Assembly: GCF_900496995.4 (NCBI RefSeq) | Contig: NC_044027.1 | Coordinates: forward strand, 14,656,743 to 14,720,742 | Source: Aquila chrysaetos chrysaetos | Lineage: Eukaryota > Chordata > Aves > Accipitriformes > Accipitridae | Direction of reading: 5' to 3' | Length of the DNA: 64,000 nucleotides | In this document: in pieces, positions 48,201 through 60,190 of the stretch | How the letters are laid out: every line of letters starts with the position of its first letter | How positions within the stretch are numbered: position 1 is the stretch's first letter | Translations under genes and position numbers: made by a program | Notes under the pieces: model-generated | Seen by the model: only the letters and a program-made list of their open reading frames with translations | What the model was told of the DNA's origin: nothing | Databases searched by the model: none

Positions 48201-50785
48201 TGATGGATTGGACAGTGGCTGGGATGTTGGAGGATGGCTGCAGTTGTGCTTCTCTCGCAGCACTGTGTGCTGCACCGCAAAACATCAAAGGGAGAGCTAC
48301 TCCCTCCCCCTTCCTCCCAAGGCAAACCCACATCTGCATGACTGGCAAGTGCATGACTCTCTATTGCTAGTGAAATGCAGCAGCTTAGAGCTCACCAGGC
48401 AGGATAATCGCAGTGCTTGCTTTCCAAATGCTGACGGCTGTCTTATCTGGTAGGAAGCCCTGTCTTTCACAGGGAGGGGAAAATAGAAGAGCTGCTTGTG
48501 GCTTACAAATCGTTTTGGGATACAGCCTTACTTTCCTGTCTCTGCCTTTTACTGAAGTGAGCAACTAAATCACCCTGCGAGTACACAGCGGTATAATGAC
48601 GGGAGTCCTGGAAAAGCAGGTCTGGTGCAATTCAGAATAAATGGTTTTGAATGCATTCACGTATGTTGCTGCAGTGGAGTACTCTGCACCCTCTGCAGAC
48701 AAAAATGAGATTGGTTCAGTCTTCAGTTGTAATGCAGGTTATGCCCCAGTAAATCCTTGGTGATGATGACATGCAAATGCCACTGATGCACTCCTCCTTC
48801 CTGCTGTAACTGTTCAGCAAGCTGTCTTCCAGAGGAAACCTCCTTGCAGTGCAACTGCCAGACTCTTGCATTCTTCAGGCTTGAAAATGTTTTCCTTGAT
48901 GGTTCATGAAGAGGCGTACTAAAAGAAAGCAAGACATAATGGGGTCATCTGGAAGATTGCTGCTGCTTGCTCAAAATGTAGCAGTTCAAGTTGAAGAAGC
49001 CACATGCTGTCCTATTAAGATGCTCTTTCATGTTGTCATCTAACTCAGCATGTCATGATCTGTGCAGTGCATTGTTCAGTGTTTCTCTCCAGCCGAGTGC
49101 CCTTTTCCTGGATTTCGACACTGGCATACCCTGGGAGCATGTTGTAAAAATTTGCTGCATTGCAGTATTTTGTCTTGGAGCTAGCAATGTGGAAGATGTA
49201 TTTTTCTAAGCGAAGTGGAACCTCTCTAGCATGAGTGTGCATCCACTGTGTATCCTTAAGCACTGTAGCATTCCTTCTGGCCATGAAAGGGCATGTCCTA
49301 ATCACTCCAGTGTGCACATTTGGTGGAAGTCCAATGGAAGATTTTTACTGTCTTTCTTTTACTAGTCTTTCTTCCTTACAGTATGTTCCCCTTAGAGAAG
49401 AGAAACGCAGTCTGGCCAGTGACAATCAAATTGACAAGAAAGGGTTGCCTGGCTGCTTTTGGGGCAAATATTGGGTATTTGTATGTTCTGTTGAGCTCTC
49501 AGAACTGAAGCTTCTTAGCTATTAAAAAAGTAATTGGGTGGTAGCGCAGATATTGAAGGGAAGTAAATACTTACTCTTTCAGTCTACCTGGTTTGTCTCC
49601 TTCAGTTTGACCTGTCATGACAGCTAACAGACTACTGTTACTTTAAAGCAAATGTGTTTTATTGATTCTGTGTTATGACCTCCAATCATAAAACATCTCC
49701 CCATTTTTCACCTTTGTAAAATGAGCATGGAGCTGTGGTCTGCAGTAGATGGAAGGTACAGTGATACTTGAAACGTAAGGGGACTTACACTGTGTAAAAC
49801 CTGTGACCTTGTGCGTAACTTCAGTAACCTGAATGTTTCATGAAAACTGAGGTGGTGCAGCCCAGAGGCACTTGACCAATGTTTCTTTGTGTTCCTTGGG
49901 GTTGATTTGCAAGAGAAGGTTGTTGTAAATTGGATTAATCTGGCTTTTCTTGTAGCTGCTGGGTATGATGCTGTGTTGGGCTTATTAATCACTTTTACTT
50001 AGCAATATTGGGAAGCTGTGTCTTTTCCCCCTTGTAGTATCTCGCTTGGATATAGCAATGATCCTGTAAGAACTGCGCATGATATGTACTTGCAAATGGC
50101 TGGAACAGGATTTAAGAAAAATACTGCGATACTCGCATGTAAAGTGACGGTACTGGAAGAAAGTGACTGAGAAAAGAGTCACTCCTTGTAGGTTGACTGG
50201 CTCAAGAACCCATTTATATTTTGACTGCAGCAATCCTGTAGAAAGGACAATTCTTAATAAATATTTCCCTGTGGGATTTCACTCAGTGTTCTCTCTGTGT
50301 AATAAAGTAGAGCCTGACCTCCGCATTATCAGAAGCACTTTGTCTTGTAGCTAGGATACTGGAGCGTTGGGCTGGTACCTCTTCTGTCAAAACAGAGTAT
50401 GGGTCTAAATAGCTTCCCTTTCCCTTTAGTAACTATTAATAATTAATTCTAGATCCTCTTGTGTCATTAAGCAGCTTTAGGGCACCTTGTACAATGTAGC
50501 TTTGAATTCATTTAGTAAATGACCTCCAAAAGAACTCAAAAAGACTTCCCTGTGTACAGCAAGGTCCAGTTCCAGGGGTTTTTGGTGACCTGTAAATATC
50601 CTATTCCTCAGTTCATGTTCAGATGTACAAATGGATTTTTTTCAGTATTTTTTTAAACTTTATTAAAAGAACAACAAACAGTGAAGAGAAGCAAGGTAGA
50701 TACAAATCAGGACGGTCTGTATAACTTGGTTTCCTGGCTGTGATGCAAACATGTAAAATAAAGATTGACCAGAAAGAAGTTTAAT
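45211..50785 (+). other. GPR107: Probable GPR107 3' UTR region
   Basis: Non-coding DNA follows the stop codon. It includes a (TA)n/(CA)n tract at about 45568-45590. AATAAA hexamers occur at 46623, 50256, 50301 and 50757. The cluster at 50256-50762 is the best candidate for the distal 3' end, but which site is used cannot be read from sequence. Open frames here (for example 46737-47036 antisense and 47983-48354 antisense) look accidental. Confidence 0.4.
50256..50762 (+). terminator. GPR107: Cluster of candidate polyadenylation signals
   Basis: AATAAA at 50256-50261, 50301-50306 and 50757-50762, each in AT-rich surroundings. Assigning them to GPR107 rests on strand and on the absence of any other plus-strand gene upstream. 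Confidence 0.35.
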
Positions 50786-53480
50786 GCATCTCATTTTCTG
50801 CTTCTGAACTGCTAGTAACCAAGCTGACCTGTTCATTCCAAAGTCTGCATTTTCTCATGCCTGACTTCCATTTGCAGCTGTTAACATCTGCATCATGGAT
50901 ACAGGGCCAAATCACAAAAATCTTGTGTGGAAAAAACTTTTCTAAGGGAGAAGCTTTCCTGTCACTGACCTGCAGTGGAGTTCACTGAGGTGCCTTTCCT
51001 TGAGCTGAAAGACCTCCAGGTACTACCGTTGTGCTTGTATGTGCCAAACTCCTCTTTTAGTTTTGTAAGCTGAACTTATGCAGTAGTTTGTGGACTGAGT
51101 TTCGAATGGAAGTGTTTCTGATAGCCCTGTTTCTCATGGCTTTGCAGTCTTGGGCAGGCAGGAAGGCAGCTGCATCCAGGGCTTGTTGCTGCTAGCCAGT
51201 GTTGTGGTCTCCTCGTTCCACAGGACTTGGCGTCAGCCTGCCATGCAAGGGAGGACAAGGAGCTGGTGCTTTGAACCTTGGTGACCAGATACAAATTAAG
51301 GGTAGAAACCTGTATTTTAAGTAATATCCTTTGTGGATCTGGCCACATCATCTCAAAAGGGCAAGTCCTTAACCTGTTTGGTTTAGGCTAGACTGAGGGA
51401 CTTCTGTAGTTGTTCTCTTCCTGAGATGTCAGGATCTAGCCATGCATGTCAGTTCTACAAACTGGTTGGCAGGGATGAGGAGGGCAAAGTATTTCTGTGA
51501 AGTGCTCTTACGCATAGTCTCCCACCCCTCAAAAGCATATGTCCTTCATCACAAAATGTAAGTCTTCAAGATGTTTCTTACAGTTTAGCCTATAGCTCTC
51601 ACTTTACCACAGAGGGGTAATGCCAAAAATAGCCTGTGTTCTCTACCCTGCAAATCCCAAGCAGCCAGTTCTGCATTGCCTCAAGCCTTTGGGTGGGTGG
51701 TGTTTTGCCAGGGAACTAAACTATAAAAAGTACATGGGTTTTGGACTTAACTAACACCCTGCTGTAGAATAAAACAAACTTCATGTGATGAAGGTGATGG
51801 CTGGCTGTTGCACTGGGGTAGCCTACATCTATTTTATGCAGGTAGTTCTTGGTTGTTAGTTTTCTCCAAGCTGAACATCCTCTGCTTTTTCTTGCTAATG
51901 TATATTTGGCCTTAAAACATTCCCCCTTAAAGCAACAGCAGTCGAACTCATCCCTGCTGTTAAGTGCACAGTGGAGTTAGCTGCACTGGGCCAAAAAATT
52001 GCTCAGCTGTAATTAAAAGTGAAATGGGGTGGGGTGTGTAAAGTGGGACTAAATTCTGGGAAGACTTACTTGAGACTGAGACCAAGTGTGGGTTATGTGA
52101 GGAAAAAAAATATCTTGATTTCTGACTATCTTCTCTAAGGAGAGCCAAAAAGAAAAAGGTCCTAATTGCAACAGAGTATTTAAGGTCTATCGCAAGCAGA
52201 GATTGTCTGGTAGGGGGGAGAATAAACAAAACCAGAGCCCTAACAATGTGCTGTGTTTGGATGCAAGTTTGTAGGTGTTTTCCTGTCCAGGGGAGGTAGA
52301 TTGTTCTACCTGTTTTAAGGATTTTCTTCTAGTGTCTGAAATTCTGAGCTTTCTTGATCATTTGCTGCTCCTTGTTGCAGTCCAGGCTGCCTGCTGTCAC
52401 TGCTCTTGCTCTAGCAAGATTATCTTCATGACTGCAAAGAGCTGCCTTCTCTTTAAATCTTGCTTTTTACCTTCCTTTGCCTTCTGACTGACAGACTCTA
52501 ATGAGCAGGAGTGTGTTGTAGTGCCCTGTATAGTGAATGGTCAATAAAAACAAATTGCTTTGTACAGAAGAGGTAATAACACAGCTTGTATTGGCACAGC
52601 TGATCCTGGTATTGGGGTCCTCAGTTAGGAGACAAGGGCTTTCATGTGTCTTAAGTAATAATATATACATGTCATCCCTTTCATCTCTCTCATCCATGGA
52701 AAATAAGGTACCTTGGGGTGACACTGCTTTCTCGTGCCTCTTTTCCCCTGTGGAATATTTTTAGTGGGGTGGCTGAGATACAATGCATGAGCTGGCTCTT
52801 GTATTACTAAAAAAAATAGGCACGCAAGGTGAGGCTGTTACAGTGGTGGTGGGTAGCATAGATGAGGATCGACATGGAGGGGATGGCTTAAAACTCCTTT
52901 TACTGGTCCCTCTTGGGATGATTGTGCTGAGCTTGGCCAAGAGACTTCCAGCATCCTCAGCGAGAGGAGCTGTTAACAACATGGATCTCCTGCGGCAAGG
53001 GTAAATATAGTAAATATATTAAATAATATAAATAAATTATATTGTCCCTGAGGACAGTGTTCTGGGGTGCTGATCTTCTATACTGTCTTCAGTCTTGAGT
53101 CATTTTTGGAGGGTGGCACAATATTCTGTTGGCAGCCTATCTCCCTAAAAACCTGTGTGCACCCACCAGTTACTGCGGGCTGTAGAAGAGCAATTGTTAG
53201 TGCCTCAGCTGCCTCTTCCCCTGAGCTGCTCAGGATGCTTTGTTCTGCAGGAGCTCTGTGAAGTCGGAAGGAATCCCACACCCGGCACGGCTGCAAAGGT
53301 ATTGATCTACATCTCCTGGGAGAAGCCAAACTTGTTCGTTTTGGGATGGATCTCATACCAGGAGGCGGTAGCCAAATTGGAGGGGCTACAAAGAACAGCT
53401 GCAGTGACTGAGATGAGAGAATTCGGCAATGACAGGAGATTACAAGAATTAAAGCTGTAAGCCTGACTAAGTGATGATTA
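50786..53480. other. Intergenic DNA between GPR107 and NCS1, left part
   Basis: No convincing gene. Open frames such as 51076-51351 and 53078-53491 (antisense) lack motifs and matching splice sites. An AT-rich run of TAAATATA-like units sits at about 53004-53040. Confidence 0.45.
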
Positions 53481-53589
53481 AAGAGAGCCAAGGAGATGTA
53501 GCATGCTACAAAATGGCTGCATGGGGGGGAAACCGCAGAAATGGGTGGGGAATTAATTGGTGTGGCTCAAGACCGGAGCTGTGGAGAGG

Positions 53590-53800
53590 TGAGATGAAAT
53601 GAAAGCAGAGGAAAACAAGATGTTAGGAGAAACCTTTTGCCAATGAGATGGGTTTGGCTGCAAGCAATCTCCCTGGAGAAATGGAGGCAGTTCTGTGTTG
53701 TTTTAGATAATCAACACTAGACTGGACAAACCACTGCTAAATATACTGCAGGGAATGACCCCTTATTGACTGTGAGCTGGACTAAATGCCTGAGTCAGTC
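53590..53800 (+). mobile_element. Possible eroded CR1 LINE 3' fragment
   Basis: Weak similarity to the CR1 3' region: GATGTTAGGAGAAACCTTTT at 53620-53639, then AATCTCCCTGGAGAAATGGAGG, CTAGACTGGACAAACCACTG, and AGCTGGACTAAATGCCTGAG near 53775, in the right order and spacing. It is heavily diverged. Confidence 0.45.
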
Positions 53801-54154
53801 TTTTTCCATTTGCTTATCTGTGTGAAGTATATTGCATGCATAATTTCTGGTTTGGGGGTTCATTTTTGTTTTACTATTAAACCTTGTAGATGCCTTGAGT
53901 GAGCTCGGCTGCTTCATAGGAGGAATGTTAAAAGTACTACGTTAAAATGAAGCTGATACGTGTATTCCTTAATCTGTATTCATGGTAAGTCAGGGTTTTA
54001 ACTGTTGTTGCAAAAACTGAGCAGAAATACCTGCTGGGATTTACCAAGCGCACAATGCCTGTGTATTGCCATGAATCAGAGCAGCCTTGTGGGAAGCAAC
54101 GGTTCAACATCTTATGGCAACGAAATTTGAAAAATAGGTACAGGCTGATATTGT

Positions 54155-54248
54155 ATGTTTGAGTGTTTTTTGGGTTTTGAGGGGTTTTGGTGGGGTTTTT
54201 TTGGTTTTGTTTTTTTTTTTGTTGTTGTTTTGTTGGGTTTTTTTTAAC
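54155..54248 (+). repeat. G/T-rich low-complexity tract
   Basis: A run of T-blocks interrupted by G-blocks (GGGTTTTGAGGGGTTTTGG, then GGGG and long T runs). The antisense lysine/asparagine/proline-rich open frame across it is low-complexity translation, not a gene. Confidence 0.8.
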
Positions 54249-56700
54249 AGTTGCAGGGTGGGGTTCGGGTGGACAGACGTCAATGCTGACAGAGCAATTT
54301 GCTTCTGAAGCTTGCTCAAGAGGCTTGTGTCTCATCTTAAAACCAGTCCAGATCTGCAGTGACCAGCCCTCGAGCTGCTCCTTGAGCCGCTCCACGGCAG
54401 CGTCCACGGCGGGGTGGTGTGTGCAGCAGACAGACTCCATGCACCGAGAGGCCGACGATCTAATATGACTCATGAGTAATCTTTGAAGGAGGCTGACTTC
54501 TGTCTGGCTCGTGGCGTGAAAACCATCACCGCAACTGTTCCCCTGTGCCCGCTGTGAGTGCTTGCAGCTCAGCATTGACTGGACAAAGACACCGAGCTAC
54601 CTTCAGAGCGAAGATTTGGGCAGGAAAGCAGACAGCTGGCAGCCACATACCTTCGCTTTATTTTGAAGGTTCTGTCATGGTTCTTGTGTTCTTATGTACA
54701 CATATTTAAAAAAAAAGCCTTGTTCTGCTCCAAACCCCAGTCTTGCAGTTTTAGGGACACTTCCCTCAAAGAAGGTTGTTTTTATTTTTAATAAAAACAT
54801 CTGCTGAAGCTGGGCAGCAGAATTGATGAATGGTGCTTAAGTAACTTTGTACAGTGCATCGCTCACAGCATGGAGAACAGTCTCTCCAACCCCTCTTTCA
54901 GCCCTGATGGCGCTGGTGGATGCTGCGGGGCATCTTTGCTGCAAAAAGCTGCTGCTACCTCTGCGACTGTGATCTTATCTCACACAGACACAACTGCGCA
55001 GCGCTTGCTTGGTGGTTGTTATGAGGAGTCTTTCATTTTCTGTCCCTGAACAATTGCGCTGCCTGTTTCTAGTATTGAGCCTTGTTTGAAGGCTCAAGGC
55101 GGCTGGGCTGAGCTCTGCTGTTCCTGTACTGCAGGATGAGCGTGGCAGGAGCAGAAAAAGAAGGTGGCTTCCCAGTTCCCAGCTGCGATTTGTGATGTGC
55201 CATGAAGGAGGATCACAACACCTCCTCCTGCTTGGCTTTGTCTCAGCCGACTGCTGGCTGCACATGGCAGGTAACTGGGAGAACAGCTGATGAGTTCACC
55301 ACAGCCACCCTTTGCAGGTTCCCACATTAGCATAACAATTACAGCCCCAGAGGCTGTAAAGAGAATACAGTCTTTAAGAAAATATACTAGAATTTAACAG
55401 AGAAATTAATAGCGTAGCAAATTGTAGCGCTCAGCGCCTCGGCTGCCTGTCAGTCTTGAAAGACAGCTGTACGCACAGCCTTGGCACAGTTGTGCTGATT
55501 TCCAGACCTTCCTCTGCATTTGGCCATCATTTCAACATCTGCAATTCTGTTTCCTGGGGAAAGAGCCCGCAGGGCACCATTTCCGCTGCTATTTGCCCAA
55601 AAACCTGGTATGTTTTGTTTCTGTTGCACTTTCTCTAAAGCCATGCTATGTATTGGCACTAAAATGCTGTGCTATCTGAAATTAATTTATAACGGTGATA
55701 GCCAGTAGGGCTGCTAGAGTTTGAGTCTCAGAGTGTTTTGGGTTAGAAATCCTGATTTCTGAGGACTTTCTTTCTTAGTTGTATATAGCTCAGCTATCAA
55801 AACAGAATGGTAACTACCAGTGCTTGGTGCTTGCTGTGGCCCGCAGTGAAACGAGGGGTGAAGCAAGTGCAGCACCGCTCGTATCTTGTCAAGCTTAAAA
55901 GAGCTTCAGGAACCCACTGGTTGATGAGCTCAAAGGTGTGGAGTCCCATTTAAAGCTGCCCACAGTCTTGAAATCATACACATATGTAAAATTGTTGTAA
56001 TCTGAGATTAGGATGATAGCTGGGAAGCTGAGGCACGGGTGAGGATGTCCCCAGGACTAGTTGATGCATTCCTGCATTCTCCATTTGTGGCTGTTGCACC
56101 AGGGTGTTGAACTCGCTCTACTGACATTTTTTTCAAAACTCCTTGAAAAGCAACTATTTTGGTGGCTCTCCGTGCCAGCAGTGACCACGGCTTGTCTGGT
56201 GGAGCAGCCAACATTGATGCCAATAATTTCTTTGGCTCTTTTTCTGACTGAGTCAGATCACTTAAGCATTAACCTTAAAATAGCCACTATTTTTGTAGTT
56301 GATATAATTAATCTCATGTGTGTATGTTCCTTCCCCATCCTAGGCTTTGAGGCTTCACCACTCCCCTGCTGACCAACTCCCTGCTTTGGCACAAGAAAGC
56401 TCTTAGCAAAACTTGGCTTTTTCACGAAAAAGCACAAAGTATGGGCTGTGTGCGCTCTGCTCGGTGAGTTCACTGCCAGGCAAAGGCTGTTTGCCTTTGC
56501 CACTGCTGTCTCCAGTAACAGATTCCTCACTCACATCGTCGGTTGGTTTTGGAGCACCTTCTTGATCTGCTTTAGTATGGGTGGATGTGGAAGGGCGATG
56601 TTCACAAGCCAACAGGTCTGGGGGTAACACTGGCCACAAAGATGGCAGTAACAGACAGATGGATGTGTGGGTTTAGTGGTGCACTAGGAAAAAGGGGGTT
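54249..56700. other. Intergenic DNA, middle part
   Basis: Mixed composition with no recognised exon, RNA gene or mobile element. Open frames at 54975-55333 and 56008-56639 lack family features. Confidence 0.45.
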
Positions 56701-56764
56701 GATGAAGCTTGAAGCGTGAATGGACCCTGTGCGGGGCCCTCATCCAGCCCTGGGAAGGGGAGGA

Positions 56765-56842
56765 GAGAGGCAGGGGATGGGCTGAGCTGAGCCAAGCAGC
56801 AGCCCCACCACCTGGCTCAGCTCAGCCCATCCCCTGCCTCTC
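56765..56842. repeat. Perfect 30-bp inverted repeat with 18-nt loop
   Basis: The left arm 56765-56794 (starting GAGAGGCAGGGGATGG) and the right arm 56813-56842 (ending CCATCCCCTGCCTCTC) are exact reverse complements over 30 bp. Loop 56795-56812 is AGCAGCAGCCCCACCACC. Pairing stops abruptly on both sides. It lies between GPR107 and NCS1. Confidence 0.97.
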
Positions 56843-59400
56843 AAGTGCGGGATACGGGATACTACCCCGTACCCACTTTCCAGCCCCACTCGTGGCTCCA
56901 GCCATGCCCGAGTGGGGGTCCAGAGGGTGCTGTGCTTGGGCTGTGTTATTCCACTGATTTTTTTTCAGGTCTGAGCACAGCCGCAGCAAGGAGGAAGGGA
57001 GGAAAGAAAAGACCTTTTGCGATGGAGCAAAGCAAGGGAGTGCCCTAGAGCGGGGGGGGACCGAAGCTCCCTGCTTGCATGCAGTGCTATTCCCAGGAGG
57101 TGACTGGAATCCCGACAATTAAATCAACAAGGATGCGTTGGGGAAAACCCCCGTGATGGCGTCTGAGGATGCTTTATTAAATAACATGCAGCGGGGCGAG
57201 CCCACGTGGAACAAAAGGCTGTGTGGCTGAGCCTGACAGACTTGCTGTGTCCTGGGGAAAAAGAGCTCAGTGGTTTTATTAAACACATTTAAGTAAATAC
57301 CTGAGGAAGGAAAAGCTTCCTGCAGATGCAGACTCGGCTGCACAGCCCACACAGCTCCCAGCTTTTGTACTCGGAGCGCGGAGCATCCTCGGATCCCATG
57401 CCAACCTCTGGTGCTGGCGTGGCAGGAGAGGTAGCAGCTTCCCTATAAGCAAAACCCTGCTCCGACAGCGGCGGCGACAGCAAATATCGCCCAGGGAATG
57501 ATCATTTCCATGGCAGCGTGTTGCAACATGGCGAACAGACGGTGGATACGCTGCGAGCAGCACACGCAGTTGCTTAATAAAAAAAGCCAGCCCGGGCCGG
57601 GGCTGGGCAGGCTGCAAGCTCAGGCTGCAGTCGCTAGTGGTGGGGAGATGAGAGCACTGCTCAGGCTGCTGAAGGTCTGCCTTGGAAGAGAGACGCGGGG
57701 GGATTTGCAAAGCAAAACTGCTCTCAAGGGCTGGCCTTGCATTAGATTTTCCTTTCTGAGCAAACAACCCTGCTCCTTCCCTGGCGCACTGACCATGTTC
57801 AGCTGGACGGGATTTATTTTGTGCCCCAGTCGCTGTTCAGATTTCAATCCCGCCGGCCCCAGGAGTCTTTCTGGGGTGGGGCTGTGTTTCTTTGGCTGTA
57901 GAAATGACACTGCATCCCAGAAAAGTGCCACTAGTGGTGTTATTTAAGCAATAATAGGGTTAAAGCTAATAATTAGGAAGAGAAAGTGACTGGCTTGCAC
58001 AGTTTCCAATTACTTTTCTCCTCTCCTCTCGCTTCTGTGATCTGAGCTCTCCCTTCAGCATTCCCCGTGGTGGAGGCAGGGTAGAGTTTTAAATAGAATT
58101 AAATCCCTTTAACATCAGTTTTGCATCAGCAGAGCTTGTGCTAAAATGCCTGTGCTGCATGGGGAAGGTTTGGGACATTAGTCTTGCTGATCACCCCAGC
58201 TGGGTGTGGGACAGGTCGTGCTCTGCACACAGCAGGACACCCCTGCTGCAACGCGCTTGCAGCCCTGCGACCGCGGACGAAGGGAAATACTTGCAAAAAA
58301 TTGGTATTTTGCTGATGGGCAGCAAAGGAAGGGGCTGCGCGGGGCATTTTGCAGCAGATTTGGGGACCGAACTGAAATCCAGCAGGGCCTGTGCCCGAGT
58401 CTCAGGTGGGCCTTTCTCCCTAAAAGCCGTGCAAATATTAGTAGTGGCTGGGAGGGATGCTGGAGGGAAGACACGAGCCTTGCTGAGTTCTTGCAGCTAT
58501 GTGCTGCAAATCCCCCACTGCTCAGTGCTGATCCTCCTGTTTGTCCCCTGGGTGTGCCGCTGCTGGGTGCCTGAGTTGGGACGTGGTGATGGTGTTTTTA
58601 TAGTCTTCTGCCTTAATGAGCTCGTTTGTGGAAGGCTGGGAAATAGAGGACTATGCATTTTAGAAACATCTACCTGGGGAATATATCCCTGGAGAAGTGA
58701 GTGTCAGGCAACCCTCTGCTGGTAAAAAAAAACCAAACAAACCAAAAAGGTGCAAAGAGCAGCGTTGTATCAGCTGTGCTCCTTTGTCCCCTCTGCAAAT
58801 ACCCCATGTGTTTTGTGTTGGGCTCTCCGCAGCCTTGCGGACAGGTTTTACTGTATCCAAGTGTGGTTTTTTCCCCTGCTTGGCTGCTACCACAGAAGTC
58901 CAGGCATGCCTGGGCAGCTCCAGCGGGGCCTATGTTGCACCATAGGCGGGAAGAAAACTGTATTTATCGTGTGCATCGGTACAGCTAATGAACGTGTGCG
59001 CACATACACAGAGAGCTTTTGTAGAAGCATAAAGTCCTGCATGGTTTTGAGGTGGAAAAGAGCTGAGTGCCGCTGCTTTTAGCGCTTGTATGGTTTCCTG
59101 GCTGTGCCGCAAACCCGCCGTAGGTTGAGTCCGTGGGGTTTTTGAAGGGATTGAACTTGGTCTCTATGGGCGTGTTGCAGAGAGTGAATGAAGGCTCACC
59201 AGAGCCTTGAGGATCCTGGGGTGAGAGGCACAGACCTGCCTTCACCTGGGAGCAGCCAGGAGCTGGGAGATGCTTCTACGACGGAGGGTGCTGGTGTCCC
59301 ACCAAGGTCACCCCCCCCCATCCCCAAGGCCCTGGGCTCAGCCTTGCTCCAGCCCGCATGTTCCCACCGTGACCTCCCTTCTCCCCTCATCCTCCTGCTG
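56843..59400. other. Intergenic DNA upstream of NCS1
   Basis: GC content rises stepwise toward NCS1, with a CpG-enriched patch at about 57350-57700. Overlapping open frames on both strands (57279-57767 antisense, 58138-58725 sense) have no recognised domain. This stretch may hold distal NCS1 regulatory DNA, but nothing specific can be named. Confidence 0.4.
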
Positions 59401-59766
59401 CCCATCGGCCCTCCACGCAGGACCGCGACCTCCAGCGACAGAACCGCTTAGCAGGACCCCAGCCGAGCACCCCCCCCCCCCCCCCCCGCATTTTCCTCCT
59501 TCTTTTCCCCGCTAATCCCTGCCGAACGGCTCCGGGAAGGGGCAATCCCCATGGCAAAAGAACTGTCTGGGATCCCCCTCCCGCCGGGGCCCCCCCCCCA
59601 TAATTTGGGGCGGCGGGGCCATGCCGGAGCCGCCCCCCCCCCCCTCCTCCTCCTCCGCCATCCCGCAGCGCGGGGCGGGGCGCGCCGCCCCTCCGCGCCC
59701 CCGCAGCGCTCCGCGGCCGTTCCGCGCTTGGCGGCGGAGGGCGGGGAGGGTGCGTGTAACCAGGGA

Positions 59767-59818
59767 CACGCACACACACACACACACCCGCACAAAACAC
59801 GCACACACACACACACGC
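59767..59818. repeat. Interrupted (CA)n microsatellite in the NCS1 island
   Basis: Two CA arrays, at about 59769-59787 and 59800-59816, are separated by CCGCACAAAACACG. They lie about 310 bp upstream of the NCS1 start codon and have Z-DNA-forming potential. Confidence 0.85.
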
Positions 59819-60126
59819 AGGGCGGCCCTGCAGCGCCGCGCCGCTCGCCTTTGCGGCCAAGCCCCGGCAACAAAGAACACCCCCCCCCCCCCCCCGCCAC
59901 CCTCCACCGCTCCCGGCTTGGCTGCGCGGCGCTGCCCGTCCCCTCCGCGGGATGTAGCCCGGCCGGGAGCTGCCACCGAGGCACCGCGGCCCCGTCCCGT
60001 GTGTGTGTCCCGTCCCCCCCCCCCCCCCGCCGTCCCCGTCCCTCCATGCCCCCGCAGTGAGGCCGGGAGGCGGCGGGCGAGCCGGCGCTGCGCGCTTTGC
60101 CGGGGCTGACGGCTCCGCCGGCCACC

Positions 60127-60190
60127 ATGGGGAAATCCAACAGCAAGTTGAAGCCTGAAGTTGTGGAGGAGCTGACCAGGAAAACGTACT
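60127..60190 (+). CDS. NCS1: NCS1 (frequenin) coding exon 1
   Basis: ATG in a perfect Kozak context (GCCACCATGG) opens [20 protein letters not shown] then Y plus one base, followed by donor GTGAGT at 60191. This is the invariant N-terminus of neuronal calcium sensor 1, a four-EF-hand protein (one hand inactive) that regulates PI4-kinase beta, dopamine D2 receptor trafficking and exocytosis. The MGxxxS start is the N-myristoylation signal. The later exons with the EF-hands lie beyond the right edge. Phase 1 at the junction matches the known gene structure. Its position next to GPR107 on the same strand fits synteny. Confidence 0.95.

Noticed and set aside
53937-54575. Antisense open frame of 212 codons
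   Set aside because: Half of it is Lys/Asn/Pro/Gln low complexity from the T/G-rich tract, and the rest has no family resemblance.
58138-58725. Plus-strand open frame of 195 codons upstream of NCS1
   Set aside because: Cys/Gly-rich with no domain, overlapping open frames on both strands and no start context or splice evidence.
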